DNA of 64,000 nt, taken from an uncultured Oscillospiraceae bacterium. Lineage in GTDB: Bacteria; Bacillota; Clostridia; Oscillospirales; Oscillospiraceae. The position numbers were made by a program, and so were the translations under genes. This document shows, piece by piece, positions 1 to 8,707 of this stretch. Under the pieces are notes generated by a model. That model did no database searches and was not told the DNA's origin. It worked only from the letters and a program-made list of their open reading frames with translations. Each line of letters begins with the position of its first letter. Within the stretch, counting starts at the first letter, position 1. The stretch spans positions 1 through 64,000 of the forward strand of contig CAJUFJ010000011.1 in assembly GCA_910585815.1 (NCBI GenBank), in the 5' to 3' direction.

Positions 1-1
1 G

Positions 2-1525
2 TTCATCCGCAAAAATTCCGCCTGGGAGTATGTGCCAGGCTATGTAGACGAGGGCCTGTCTGCCGCTACCACCAAGAGGCGGGAGGATTTCCACCGCATG
101 GTGGAGGACGGTAAGGCGGGACTCTTTGACCTTATCATCACCAAGGAGATCACCCGCTTTGCCCGCAACACCCTGGACTCCATCCTCTACACCCGGGAGC
201 TGCTCAGCGCCGGGGTAGGAGTGTTCTTCCAGAACGACAACATCAACACTTTTGACGAGGACAGTGAGCTGCGCCTGACCATCATGTCCGGAATCGCCCA
301 GGATGAATTGCGCAAGCTCTCCAGCCGTGTTAAATTCGGACACGCCCAGGCTATCAAGAAAAATGTTGTCTTGGGCAACAGCCGTATTTTCGGGTATGTG
401 AAGGACGGCGGTCGGCTGGTGATTGACGAGGACGAGGCCCCCATGGTGCGGGAGCTGTTCGAGCTGTACGCCACCGGAGAATACAGTATGAAGCAGATAG
501 AAACCCTGTTTTGGGAAAAGGGCTACCGCAACCACAACGGCAAAAAGATTGCCCATACCACCATGTCGGGAATGATTTCCAATCCCAAGTACAAGGGCTA
601 TTATGTAGGGAACAAGGTCAAAGTGATTGACCTATTTACCAAAAAGCAGAAATTTTTACCCCCGGAAGAATGGGTTATGTTTAAGGACGAAACAGGCGAG
701 ATTGTTCCCGCCATAGTAGACGAGGACCTTTGGGAACAGGCCAACAAGGTTTTACAGAAGCGCAGCGAGGACGTGAAGGGCCGTCAAGGTATCTGTAACC
801 ATGCCAACCTCCTGACGGGTAAACTGTTTTGTACCGACTGCGGTACGGCCTACTATCGCCGGGATTCGGTGGACAAGACCGGGAAGAAAAATAGTAAATG
901 GGTCTGTTCCGGGAAAATCAAAAATGGGGCGGATTCCTGCGCTTCCTTCCCGATCTACGAGGAAGAATTAAAGCCGCTACTCTTTGAGGTGTTTCAAGAG
1001 ACAGAAGCGGACGCTGACGCTCTCATTGAGGAATACATTGAGATGTACAAGTCTCTGGGGGATGGCGAGGACACGGCAAAGCAAATCGCCGCCCTGCGGC
1101 AACAAATCGAGCTGGCCCAGAAGAAGAAAAGTAAACTGTTGGGGTACAACGCTACGGGCCAGCTCTCCGACCGGGATTTTCTCTCTATGAATAAAGAGTG
1201 TGACAGAGAGATGGACGAAGCCGAGCGGCAAATATACGACTTGGAGCAGCAGCAGCTTTCTAAGGCAGAGTTTAAGAAGCATATCGACACCATACGCCGG
1301 GTGCTTCAAAACGCTAAGAGGGACGCCGCCCAAGGTATCATCAACAAGGAATTTGTAGACCGCTACATTGACAAAATCTTTGTTACTCCCGAGGATGGGC
1401 GGCTAAAGTTGCAAATCAAGATATTTACAGGGGACACCACCGACAAATACCTTGCAAATCTCCGAAGTCGTACGGGTCACACGTTCAAGAAGATGATCGA
1501 GTCCTACGAGAACGGCATGAAGTAA
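2..1525 (+). CDS. Large serine recombinase, 5' end outside window
   Basis: Site-specific DNA recombinase of the large serine (resolvase/invertase) family, which integrates and excises mobile elements. The reading frame is open from base 2, so the start and the catalytic serine region lie to the left of the window. What remains has the rest of the resolvase domain (DEGLSAATTKRREDF, then RFARNT), the recombinase domain, a zinc ribbon with Cys at about residues 267, 270, 292 and 303 counted from base 32, and a charged coiled-coil region before the C-terminus. A GTG at 32 is only an in-frame codon, not a likely start. It is followed by about 150 bases without a gene and a terminator, so this is probably one end of an integrated element. 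Confidence 0.9.
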   Translation, partial: FIRKNSAWEYVPGYVDEGLSAATTKRREDFHRMVEDGKAGLFDLIITKEITRFARNTLDSILYTRELLSAGVGVFFQNDNINTFDEDSELRLTIMSGIAQDELRKLSSRVKFGHAQAIKKNVVLGNSRIFGYVKDGGRLVIDEDEAPMVRELFELYATGEYSMKQIETLFWEKGYRNHNGKKIAHTTMSGMISNPKYKGYYVGNKVKVIDLFTKKQKFLPPEEWVMFKDETGEIVPAIVDEDLWEQANKVLQKRSEDVKGRQGICNHANLLTGKLFCTDCGTAYYRRDSVDKTGKKNSKWVCSGKIKNGADSCASFPIYEEELKPLLFEVFQETEADADALIEEYIEMYKSLGDGEDTAKQIAALRQQIELAQKKKSKLLGYNATGQLSDRDFLSMNKECDREMDEAERQIYDLEQQQLSKAEFKKHIDTIRRVLQNAKRDAAQGIINKEFVDRYIDKIFVTPEDGRLKLQIKIFTGDTTDKYLANLRSRTGHTFKKMIESYENGMK

Positions 1526-1682
1526 TCTGCCCCATCCAGGGACGGATAATCTTTGCCTGATTTGCCAGGCGGATAGAGGGGCCGGGCGCGCAGTCCATCG
1601 GGGGGCGCTGTCAGAGGAGACCGGGCAGTCCGGTTTCTGGGACAGTTTTCCCCGGGGTGGCGTCCGGCCCCGTTCCATAACC

Positions 1683-1713
1683 AACAGGCCTCCCCGCAGG
1701 GAGGCCTGTTTTT
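1683..1713 (+). terminator. Intrinsic terminator after the recombinase
   Basis: A perfect 12-bp stem (1683-1694 with 1699-1710, loop CGCA) is followed by a short T run. The stem is symmetric and lies just past the stop of the minus-strand dehydrogenase, so it may serve both converging genes. Bases 1526-1682 hold nothing else I recognise. Confidence 0.75.
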
Positions 1714-2701
1714 ACAGTCCGTTGACAATAAAATTGGGCCGCTCTCCCTCCAGCAGCAACCGGACGGAGCGCCACATATTCCGGTGGGCCCGACGGAAGG
1801 AGCCGCCAGTGATGCCGCCCAGGTGGGGGGAGTACACCGCCCGGTCCGCGATCTCCGGGGGCAGGTCCACCAGGGGGTGGTCTGCGGGGGTGGGTTCGGG
1901 GTCGAGGGTGTCGAAGGCGACGCCCCCCAGTCGCCCCTCCAGAAGGGCCGCACGGACGGCCAGGTTGTCCACCAGCTGGCCCCGGGCGGTGTTCACCAGG
2001 ATGGCGCCGGGCTTGACCCGGTCCAAAAACGCCCTGTCCACCATGTGGGTGGTCGCCTCATTAACGGCGCAGTGGAGGGACAGAATATCGCAGCGCCCGG
2101 CCAGCTCCTCCAGGGGCAGGTAGGTGATGCCCAGCTCGGCCTCCACCTCGGGCGGGCGGCGGTGGGCGGTGTAGTAAAACAGTTCACAGCCGAAGGGCCG
2201 CAGCAGCCGGGCGGTAGCCTGGCCGATATCTCCCAGGCCGATAAGGCCCACTGCCTGCTCCCCCAGCTCCGGGGCGCTGGACACCATAAACCGCTCCTTA
2301 AACCGAATCTGCTCCCCCGCCTTGACGGCGGCATGACCGGTAATCCCGCAGCGCAGGGCCATGAGCATGAGCATAACGGTGTGTTCCGCCACCGAGACGG
2401 CGTTACAGCCCTTGTTGTTGCACACAAAAATGCCCTTTTCCCGGGCGGCGGCGGTGTCGATGGCGTTGAAGGCCACCCCCTCGGAGTGAATCAGCCTCAG
2501 CCGGGGGAGAAGGTCCATGATATCCCGGCCGATGGGGGTGATGGCGTCGGCAAAAATCACTTGGGCGTTGGGATTTTCCTCCGCCGCCTGGAGGCTGGAC
2601 TGGTGGGCCCCGCTGAAAACCAGCTCCACGGGCAGGTCCCGGACAAATTCCGGGAGGTACAGGTCGTAGCGGGCCTTGGGCCCGAAAATCAGAATTTTCA
2701 T
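1712..2701 (-). CDS. D-2-hydroxyacid dehydrogenase family protein
   Basis: NAD-dependent oxidoreductase of the D-isomer 2-hydroxyacid dehydrogenase family (relatives: phosphoglycerate dehydrogenase, D-lactate dehydrogenase), 329 aa, cytosolic. The nucleotide-binding motif GLGDIG is at residues 155-160. The catalytic set is present: Arg240 in NTARGQ, Glu269 in LDPEP and His293 in SPHLGG. The start is ATG with AAGGAG upstream. There is no ACT or ASB regulatory domain, so it is the short form. It is the last gene of a five-gene minus-strand run. The substrate cannot be read from the sequence; SerA function is possible but not shown. Confidence 0.85.
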   Translation of the reverse strand: MKILIFGPKARYDLYLPEFVRDLPVELVFSGAHQSSLQAAEENPNAQVIFADAITPIGRDIMDLLPRLRLIHSEGVAFNAIDTAAAREKGIFVCNNKGCNAVSVAEHTVMLMLMALRCGITGHAAVKAGEQIRFKERFMVSSAPELGEQAVGLIGLGDIGQATARLLRPFGCELFYYTAHRRPPEVEAELGITYLPLEELAGRCDILSLHCAVNEATTHMVDRAFLDRVKPGAILVNTARGQLVDNLAVRAALLEGRLGGVAFDTLDPEPTPADHPLVDLPPEIADRAVYSPHLGGITGGSFRRAHRNMWRSVRLLLEGERPNFIVNGL

Positions 2702-2752
2702 AGATGGTCTCCTTATGTACAGAGGCGGCCAAAGGCCGCCCCCTGTTTTATA

Positions 2753-3694
2753 TTACCGTTTTGCCTCCAGCGCTGCCCAGCCGTTTTTCTCCCGCTTCCG
2801 GATCAGGGTGAGGCCGGCCTGCTTCAGGGCCGCCTCCACCTCCTGGGTCCGGGTGTCGATGATGCCGGAGCACAGGAACACGCCGTCCTCCTCCAGCAGG
2901 CCGGGCACCTGGGGGGCCAGGGGGATAATCACGTCGGCCACGATGTTGGCCAGCACCAGGTGGTATTGGTTCCGGGCCAGCTCTGCGGCCAGGCCCTTGT
3001 CGGACAGCACGTTGCCCGCCCGGACGGTGTACCGGTCCCGGCCGATGCCGTTGAGGGCGGCGTTTTCATAGGCCACGTCCACCGCCTTGGGGTCGATGTC
3101 CACCGCCACGGCGGAGCTGGCCCCCAGGCACAGGGCGGCGATGGACAGGATACCGCTGCCGCAACCCAGGTCCAGCACGGCCCGGCCGGGCACGGTGTGT
3201 TCTTCCACCCCCTCCAAACACAGCTGGGTGGAAGCGTGGGAGCCGGTGCCGAAGGTGAGGCCGGGGTTGAGGTAGAAGGGCACCCGGCCCGCCGGGACGG
3301 GCTCCTCCCCCATCCACTGGGGCACCACGTAGAGCCGTTGGCCGATCTCCAGGGGTTTGTAGTACTTCTGCCAGCTGTAGGCCCAGTCGTTGTCGGTGAG
3401 GGGGGTGGCGGTAAACTCCTGGTCCAGCCCCCGGGTGTACTGCTCCAGCTGCTTTTTTCCGTCCTCGTCGTCGGTGACGTAGAACTTCACCCGGGTAACC
3501 CCCTTCATCCGGTCCAGCAGCTCCTGGTCCACATAGTCCCAATATTGCCGGTTTTGCTCCAGGAAGCTGAGAAAATCCTGCTCGTCCTCAATCACCAGGC
3601 TGTCCATTCCGGCGGCGGCCAGCTTTGCGCACACCTGGTCCAGCCGGTCCGGGGTGGTGTTGACGGCCACCTCCAGCCATTTGACCTCGTCCAT
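2753..3694 (-). CDS. prmA: Ribosomal protein L11 methyltransferase
   Basis: SAM-dependent methyltransferase that trimethylates ribosomal protein L11; 313 aa, normal for PrmA. An N-terminal substrate-recognition domain (about 1-110) precedes the class I methyltransferase domain. Motif I is LDLGCGSGI, the acidic motif II residue follows in AVDIDPKAV, and LANIVADV corresponds to the N[IL]xA motif. The Shine-Dalgarno site is weak (GGATG). The unknown gene upstream ends 15 bases before this start, so the two are very likely cotranscribed. Confidence 0.93.
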   Translation of the reverse strand: MDEVKWLEVAVNTTPDRLDQVCAKLAAAGMDSLVIEDEQDFLSFLEQNRQYWDYVDQELLDRMKGVTRVKFYVTDDEDGKKQLEQYTRGLDQEFTATPLTDNDWAYSWQKYYKPLEIGQRLYVVPQWMGEEPVPAGRVPFYLNPGLTFGTGSHASTQLCLEGVEEHTVPGRAVLDLGCGSGILSIAALCLGASSAVAVDIDPKAVDVAYENAALNGIGRDRYTVRAGNVLSDKGLAAELARNQYHLVLANIVADVIIPLAPQVPGLLEEDGVFLCSGIIDTRTQEVEAALKQAGLTLIRKREKNGWAALEAKR

Positions 3695-3709
3695 GGTATC
3701 ACATCCAAT

Positions 3710-4231
3710 CTATTTTCTTGGCCAGTCCTGAAACCACGCGTCCCGGGGCAGGTCGTTCCAGCAGAACAGCACCCGCTGCGCATACAGTTCCAGCACGATA
3801 AAGCCCGCCGGGCCGTCGGGGGTCTCCGAGCCCTCGTAATAGACGCCGCCGTCTCCGTCCAGGTGGAACACGCCCGATTCCGGACTCCAATCGTGCTCCA
3901 GCACCCCCGCCTCAAAGGCACCGCTTAATAGCAGCTCTCTGGTCAGCGGCTTCTCCGGGAGGGAATACCTCGTCCCGTTCGGGTAATTTACCTCCACACC
4001 CCGGTCCAAAGCGCCGTCTATAAACCGCCAGTTTTTCAGAACAATGGCCGCCGGGCCGGTGTTCCGGTGCCGCCCGGTGGGGTTGAGGGGGTTGTCCTTT
4101 GTAACATCGAAGCCATCATCTGTAAAATGGAGTATCAGATCCGTCCCAATTTCCTCCACCGAGGTGATGCAGTGGTCGTGGAGGGAGATGGTCTCCCCGT
4201 CCTCCGACACAAATTTCCATTTGTCCGCCAT
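3710..4231 (-). CDS. Hypothetical protein, 173 aa
   Basis: I do not recognise a family. The product is a soluble acidic protein with no signal peptide or membrane segment, rich in Gly, Asp and aromatic residues and apparently all-beta, ending in a Trp-rich tail (FCWNDLPRDAWFQDWPRK). It could be a small beta-barrel or immunity-like protein, but nothing proves that. It starts 11 bases after the degV stop and ends 15 bases before prmA, and the frame has the same codon preference as its neighbours, so it is a real member of the operon. The start ATG has only a weak ribosome site (GGCGG). Confidence 0.7.
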   Translation of the reverse strand: MADKWKFVSEDGETISLHDHCITSVEEIGTDLILHFTDDGFDVTKDNPLNPTGRHRNTGPAAIVLKNWRFIDGALDRGVEVNYPNGTRYSLPEKPLTRELLLSGAFEAGVLEHDWSPESGVFHLDGDGGVYYEGSETPDGPAGFIVLELYAQRVLFCWNDLPRDAWFQDWPRK

Positions 4232-4242
4232 CCGCCATGGGG

Positions 4243-5115
4243 TTAACGATCAGTGCCCATGTAGAACAGGGCCACGGTGCCAGGGCCGGAGTGGGCGCCG
4301 ATGACGGGGCCCACATAGTTGATGACCACGTCCTGCACGCCAAAGCGCTTCTTTACCATGTCGGCCACCGTTTGGGCGTCCTCCGGGCAGTCGCCGTGGC
4401 TGATGAAGACGGTGAGGCTGCCCGGATCGATGGCGGTGTCCTCCATCCGGTCCACCAGGGCCTTGAGGGAGGCCTGCCGGCCCCGGGCCTTGCCGATATT
4501 AATGAGGTGGCCCTCGTTGTCCACATGGAGGACGGGTTTAATGTGGAGCATGGAGCCCACCATGGCGGTGGCGGCAGAGATACGGCCCCCCCGCTTGAGG
4601 AAATGGAGGTCGTCTACGGTGAACTGGTGGCACAGGTTCAGCTTGTGCTCCTCCACCCAGTCCCGGACCTCCTCGATGGAGTGGCCCAGGTCCCGCTGGC
4701 GGGTGGCATACCACACCAGCAGCCCCTGGCCCAGGGAGGCGCACAGGGTGTCCACAGTGTACAGCCGCCGGTCGGGATATTGGGCGCTCAGCTCCTCCAC
4801 GGCCAGGCGGGAGGCGTTGTAGGTGGCGGACAGGCCGGAGGAGAAGGCCAGAATCAGCACATCCTTCCCGGCCTGAAGCAGGGGCTCCAGGGCCTCGGTG
4901 TACTGGGCCACATTGACCGCGTTGGTGGTGGCCATCTCGCCGCCGCGCAGGCGGTCATAGAAGACGTGGGGGTCCATATCCCGGTTGTCGGGGTAGTTGT
5001 AATAGGTGTGGTCGGCCAAAATAAAGGAGAGGGGGAGGACCTGAACGTCGATCTGCCGGACCAAATCGGGGGGCAGGTCGGCGGAGGAGTCGGTGAGGAT
5101 AACAAAATCAGACAT
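4243..5115 (-). CDS. DegV family fatty-acid-binding protein
   Basis: DegV/FakB family protein of 290 aa. Members bind a single fatty acid and present it to the FakA kinase for phosphorylation. The family opening is seen at the N-terminus (ILTDSSADLPPDL), and the fatty-acid-contacting regions around FSSGLSATYNA and LHFLKRGGRIS are conserved. The start ATG is preceded by AAAGGAG. No fakA is visible in the window. It sits between DUF1836 and the unknown 173-aa gene on the minus strand. Confidence 0.9.
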   Translation of the reverse strand: MSDFVILTDSSADLPPDLVRQIDVQVLPLSFILADHTYYNYPDNRDMDPHVFYDRLRGGEMATTNAVNVAQYTEALEPLLQAGKDVLILAFSSGLSATYNASRLAVEELSAQYPDRRLYTVDTLCASLGQGLLVWYATRQRDLGHSIEEVRDWVEEHKLNLCHQFTVDDLHFLKRGGRISAATAMVGSMLHIKPVLHVDNEGHLINIGKARGRQASLKALVDRMEDTAIDPGSLTVFISHGDCPEDAQTVADMVKKRFGVQDVVINYVGPVIGAHSGPGTVALFYMGTDR

Positions 5116-5154
5116 AACAATACTCCTTTTTATATCGGGCGGAAGACGGCCCGG

Positions 5155-5676
5155 TTATCTGCGCTTTTTTTCCTCCTGGGGCTGGAGGATGGAGAGAATG
5201 CGCTGGCAGGCCAGCTGGTTGGCGTAGCTGCGCACGGCGAAGTCCAGGGCCATCTTCGCCAGGTCGGACTGGCCGGCCTCCGGGTCGATGGCCTGGGCGG
5301 TGTCGGTGAGGGCGTGGTCCAGGGCGTCCCGGAAGTAGGCGTATTGCTCCGGAGGGCTCTTTTCCAGGGCCCGGCCCGCCCCCATCAGCGCCCCGATGTC
5401 CCGGACGGACAGAACCTGTTTCAGTGCCACCACGGCGGTGAGGTAGCCCAGGTGGGTGGGGCCGTAGCGTTTGCCCTCCGCCCGGGGCACCAGGCCGTCT
5501 TTAATATAGTTGTTCACCATGGCGGAGGTGAGAACCGGCCCCCCGTCGAAGCGGATCAGCTGCCGGGGCATGTAGGAGATCAGCTGGTCCATATACAGGG
5601 CAATATCGGGCAGGTCCTCCCAGGGGGAGGGCCGCTCCTGTTCCATGCGGGATTTGAGATTTTGCAGCTCGTCCAT
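5155..5676 (-). CDS. DUF1836 domain protein
   Basis: Putative regulator of the DUF1836 family, 173 aa, probably with a MerR-like helix-turn-helix (the stretch VLTSAMVNNYIKDGLVPR resembles a winged-helix reader). I use the ATG at 5676 (MDELQN), which has AAAGGAA about 11 bases upstream, rather than the longer frame from 5712. The gene is first in the minus-strand run DUF1836-degV-unknown-prmA-dehydrogenase, so it may regulate that run; this is inferred from position only. The C-terminus is basic (EEKKRR). Confidence 0.75.
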   Translation of the reverse strand: MDELQNLKSRMEQERPSPWEDLPDIALYMDQLISYMPRQLIRFDGGPVLTSAMVNNYIKDGLVPRAEGKRYGPTHLGYLTAVVALKQVLSVRDIGALMGAGRALEKSPPEQYAYFRDALDHALTDTAQAIDPEAGQSDLAKMALDFAVRSYANQLACQRILSILQPQEEKKRR

Positions 5677-5783
5677 AGGCGGATTCCTTTTCTTTCCATG
5701 TGATGTTAACAATTATATCACAGAATTTCGGGTATTGTAAAGTGTAAGTGAGCAATGTCCTGCCGCGTATTTTATCGCATCAA

Positions 5784-5882
5784 GTAGGGGCGGCCTGTGG
5801 CCGCCCGTCTGTCACAGGCAGATACACTCTTTGATTACGGGGGGTACGGGGGTTGCGGGCGGCCACAGGCCACTTCTACAGG
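5784..5882. repeat. Palindromic intergenic repeat, GGGCGGCC type
   Basis: The left end contains GGGCGGCC-TGT-GGCCGCCC (5788-5806). An inverted copy of the same unit (CGGGCGGCCACAGGCC) closes the element near 5882 with GGTGTAGAAG-like sequence in opposite sense to the GTAGGGG at the left end. Similar units occur at 7020-7073 and 45885-45932. It fills most of the gap between the DUF1836 gene and the CmpB-type gene. Confidence 0.7.
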
Positions 5883-5909
5883 GAAGGCGGCGAAGGGGAC
5901 CCGCCCGGG

Positions 5910-6800
5910 TCAGCGGTTGCGCAGATGCTCCATCCGGTGGTGGAGGCGCTCCAGCGCGCCGGCGTGGTCCAGAGACCGCAGCCGGGGGAAGGCCCGCAGC
6001 AGCCGCCGGTGGCCGAAGGAGTCGCCGGCCAGCAGCGCCTGCATGGAGGCGTGCCAATCCTCCAGCTGCCGGCGGACCTGGGTCCGCTGCTCCTCCCGGT
6101 GCTGCTCCCACTCGGCCAGGTTGTCGGCCAGCTCCGCCCGGCGCTCGGCCAGCCGGAAGGACAGCTCGTCCAGGTCCTCCTTCCAGCCCGCCCCCCGCTC
6201 GGCGGCGTCCAGCACCCGGTCGGCCAGATTCTCCCCGAACTCGTTGGAGGCCTCTCTGATTTTGGCGGCCAGCTCGTCGATCTGCGCCAGCCGGCGGTTC
6301 AGCTTGATAATGGTGGACACGGTGGCGGCCAGATCCACCGCCATCACCGCCCCCATCAGCGCCAGCAGGACAACGCCCAGAACCTGCGGGACGATGCGGA
6401 TGAACAGCAGTACGGTGGGGTGAAGCAGCTTGACCACAAACATGCAGGCAAAGCCCCAGGCGATGGCGAAGCGCAGGCAGATGTAGCCACTGAGGTTAAA
6501 GGGCTCGTCGGAGTAGTCCCACCACCGCTGATGGAACAGCTTTTCCAGGGCGAAGCCGGTGAGCCACTCCAGGGCGGAGGTGAGGACCACCGAGCCCAGA
6601 AACAGCAGGGGCAGGCTGCCCGCCAGGGGGGTGAGGCAGGTGAGGACGATCACCACGCCAAAGCCGTAGATGGGGCAGACGGGCCCGTTGAGAAAGCCCC
6701 GGTTGACGAAGGATCCAGTGACCAGGGCGGCGTAGCTCACCTCGGTGCACCAGCCCAGGAAGGCGTAGATGAAGAAAATCCAGAGAAGACGGTACAGCAT
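5910..6800 (-). CDS. CmpB-type putative ABC transporter permease (membrane protein)
   Basis: Integral membrane protein, 296 aa, of the family annotated as putative ABC-transporter type IV (CmpB). The N-terminal opening (FIYAFLGWCTEVSYA, then NRGFLNGPVCPIYGFG) is the family signature. There are about five membrane segments in the first 160 residues, followed by a long charged region (about 175-296) predicted to be coiled coil and rich in Arg, Glu and Leu. No ATPase partner lies next to it, so the transporter label is nominal. It is flanked by palindromic repeats on both sides and seems to be a single-gene unit. Confidence 0.75.
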   Translation of the reverse strand: MLYRLLWIFFIYAFLGWCTEVSYAALVTGSFVNRGFLNGPVCPIYGFGVVIVLTCLTPLAGSLPLLFLGSVVLTSALEWLTGFALEKLFHQRWWDYSDEPFNLSGYICLRFAIAWGFACMFVVKLLHPTVLLFIRIVPQVLGVVLLALMGAVMAVDLAATVSTIIKLNRRLAQIDELAAKIREASNEFGENLADRVLDAAERGAGWKEDLDELSFRLAERRAELADNLAEWEQHREEQRTQVRRQLEDWHASMQALLAGDSFGHRRLLRAFPRLRSLDHAGALERLHHRMEHLRNR

Positions 6801-6918
6801 AACAGGCTCCTTATTTCGTATTTTTTAGGATATTATAGCCGTTTCCGTCCCGGTTGTCCAGCCCCTGGAGGGGGATGGGGGTATCCTGCCGCGCATTTAA
6901 TCACAATCAGGAGAATTT

Positions 6919-6964
6919 GTAGGGGCGCAGAGTGCGCCTGCGGGCGGACAATGTCCGCCCCTAC
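6919..6964. repeat. Palindromic repeat, GTAGGGGCG ends
   Basis: The element starts with GTAGGGGCG and ends with CGCCCCTAC, with internal GGGCGGACAATGTCCGCCC. Its end units match the ends of the repeat at 20705-20736. The 343-base gap 6801-7143 holds only this repeat, the one at 7020-7073 and a possible promoter for the gene ending at 5910. Confidence 0.65.
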
Positions 6965-7019
6965 ATAAAAAGCTGCGAATGAGACACACCTGAGGGGGAT
7001 ATAGGGGGGCGTCCCTTAT

Positions 7020-7073
7020 GTAGGGGCGGCCTGTGGCCGCCCGTTCCCAAAACAAATCCTTTTGCGGGCGGCC
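7020..7073. repeat. Palindromic repeat, GGGCGGCC type
   Basis: GTAGGGGCGGCCTGTGGCC and the following CGCCCG match the left unit of the repeat at 5784-5882 base for base. An inverted partner GCGGGCGGCC follows near 7065. Confidence 0.65.
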
Positions 7074-7143
7074 AGCAAAAACGACCGGAGCCGCGCTGTC
7101 CGCGCCGCTCCGGCCGTGCTGCGTTGCGTTGAAAAGGGGGCGG

Positions 7144-8355
7144 TCACAGCCCCAGGGTGAGGCCCTCCTGGTCGGACAGGCCGTCCTTGGCCAGCATCCG
7201 CTCCAACACCTCCACGTCGGTGGTGATGTCCATGGCGTCCCCCTGAAACAGGAGGTCCAGCTGCTTCTCGAAGCCCTCCACCACCTTATCCATCATCCCC
7301 TCGATGCGGGACATGGCGGCGGTGATGTTCTGGCCGGACACCTCCTGATCCTCCAGCTGGGCATAGGCCCGGAGGATTTTCAGGGTGGTGGGCAGGTAGT
7401 AGCTCAAAAAGCTGTGGAGCTGGACGGCCTTGTCGGGGTGGGTCTTCTGGTAATCCAGAATTTTGGCGGTAATGACCCCGATCCGGTCGATCTGGGCGGA
7501 CATCTTTTCGTTGTCGATGGCGTCGTTCACCGCCCGTATCTCGGCCAGGATAGCGTTTTCGTCGGCCTTGGGGGGCGGAGGCGGGGCGGTCTGCTCCCGG
7601 GGGGCGCCGGTGAGGCCGTCGCCGGAGAGGACCAGCCGGTCGCCGCCGTAATCCAGAAAGCCCTGAGGGAAAATGCCGTCGTCCAGCATGTCGGCCAGGT
7701 CGTCCCGGACCTTGGCGGGGGGCAGTCCGGTGGCCGAGGCCAGGGCGGAGATGGACACCGAGCTCTGCCGGCCGATCATAGCCATGTAGTTGCGCCAGCG
7801 GCTGGCCTGTTTGCGCTTGCGCAGCCCGGCCCACAGGCCGCCCAAGCCGGCGGCGGCGATGCAGGGCAGCACCATCAGCTCCATAATTTCCTCAATGAAA
7901 AAGGCAAAATCGCCGTTGAACAGCCAGTACAGCGGGTCGCCCAGGCTGCTGATAAAGCCGATGAGGCAGCCAGCGGCGGTGGCGGCCCCGGCGATGGCCC
8001 AGTTTTTGCCCTTCTTGTCCAGCTCGGCGATCAGGTCGCGGCCCCGGTCCTTCTTTTTTCTGGGCTTGAGCAGGGCCTGCTTCCGGGCGGGGCCGGCGGG
8101 CTCCTCCCAGGCGGGAGCGGCCTGGGGAGGCTCCTCCCAGGAGGAGGCCTCATAGGTGGTGCGAGCCCCCACGTCCCTCTGGCTGTACTGCTGCTGATAG
8201 TAGGGGTGCCGGCCCTTTTTCTTGTTGCCGCTGAGCATCTTCAGCACAATCATCAGCACGCCCACCGGGGCGGCGATGCCGGTAAAGATCAGCCCCAGGG
8301 CAATGAGCCAGTAAAATCCGTCGCCGTTATTTTTTTGACCTTGGTAGTCTGCCAT
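7144..8355 (-). CDS. XpaC family protein (5-bromo-4-chloroindolyl phosphate hydrolysis family)
   Basis: Membrane-anchored protein of the XpaC family, 403 aa. The ATG at 8355 (MADYQGQ) has a GGGGG site upstream; the longer frame to 8499 runs through a promoter region and is unlikely. A hydrophobic segment lies at about residues 14-38 (LIALGLIFTGIAAPVGVL), two more at about 110-170, and a winged-helix-like stretch follows (ISALASATGLPPAKV). The C-terminal part carries the conserved family region (HPDKAVQLHSFLSYYLPTTL and MDITTDVEVLERML). XpaC genes are often next to toxic-anion-resistance gene telA; none is present here. The molecular function is not established. Confidence 0.8.
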   Translation of the reverse strand: MADYQGQKNNGDGFYWLIALGLIFTGIAAPVGVLMIVLKMLSGNKKKGRHPYYQQQYSQRDVGARTTYEASSWEEPPQAAPAWEEPAGPARKQALLKPRKKKDRGRDLIAELDKKGKNWAIAGAATAAGCLIGFISSLGDPLYWLFNGDFAFFIEEIMELMVLPCIAAAGLGGLWAGLRKRKQASRWRNYMAMIGRQSSVSISALASATGLPPAKVRDDLADMLDDGIFPQGFLDYGGDRLVLSGDGLTGAPREQTAPPPPPKADENAILAEIRAVNDAIDNEKMSAQIDRIGVITAKILDYQKTHPDKAVQLHSFLSYYLPTTLKILRAYAQLEDQEVSGQNITAAMSRIEGMMDKVVEGFEKQLDLLFQGDAMDITTDVEVLERMLAKDGLSDQEGLTLGL

Positions 8356-8563
8356 GTTGTACCCCCGTATCCCCGCCGGTCCCTCTCGCCGGCGGCTGTG
8401 CTGATGTATTAACACTATAACAGAAAATCCCCAAAATGGAATTGATTTTTTCTTAAAATTCGGTGAAGAAATGGGGCGGTGTGTTACAAAGCCTATCATA
8501 ACGCAGGATGGAAAAAAAGTAAATGGCTCAATCTGGTTTTTTGGTGAAATCTTTCTGCGGACT

Positions 8564-8607
8564 TGTAACTATTCTGTAATTATTTCGGGGGGAGGCCGTG
8601 CTATAAT
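8564..8607 (+). promoter_or_regulatory. Promoter of the vanW gene with paired TGTAAC/TGTAAT boxes
   Basis: TGTAAC at 8564-8569 and TGTAAT at 8575-8580 are direct repeats 11 bases apart. An extended -10 element (TG-C-TATAAT) is at 8599-8607. There is no good -35, as expected for an activator-dependent promoter. The second box starts 27 bases before the -10. The 352-base gap 8356-8707 contains only this and the start region of the XpaC gene. Confidence 0.6.
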
Positions 8608-8707
8608 AGAAAATCGGTATGCAATATGCGGCCATGATATCAAAGGGACACACAGCATCCTGTGTGCGCCGGTCCGGACCTGGATCGGACAGGAAGGAAT
8701 TAGTGCA

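Noticed and set aside
1784..3928. 714-codon plus-strand frame
   Set aside because: It spans the dehydrogenase and prmA genes antisense and across their gap, with low-complexity product.
8356..8499. Longer N-terminus for the XpaC protein
   Set aside because: The extra 48 codons lie across an upstream promoter-like region and do not fit the family; the ATG at 8355 has a ribosome site.
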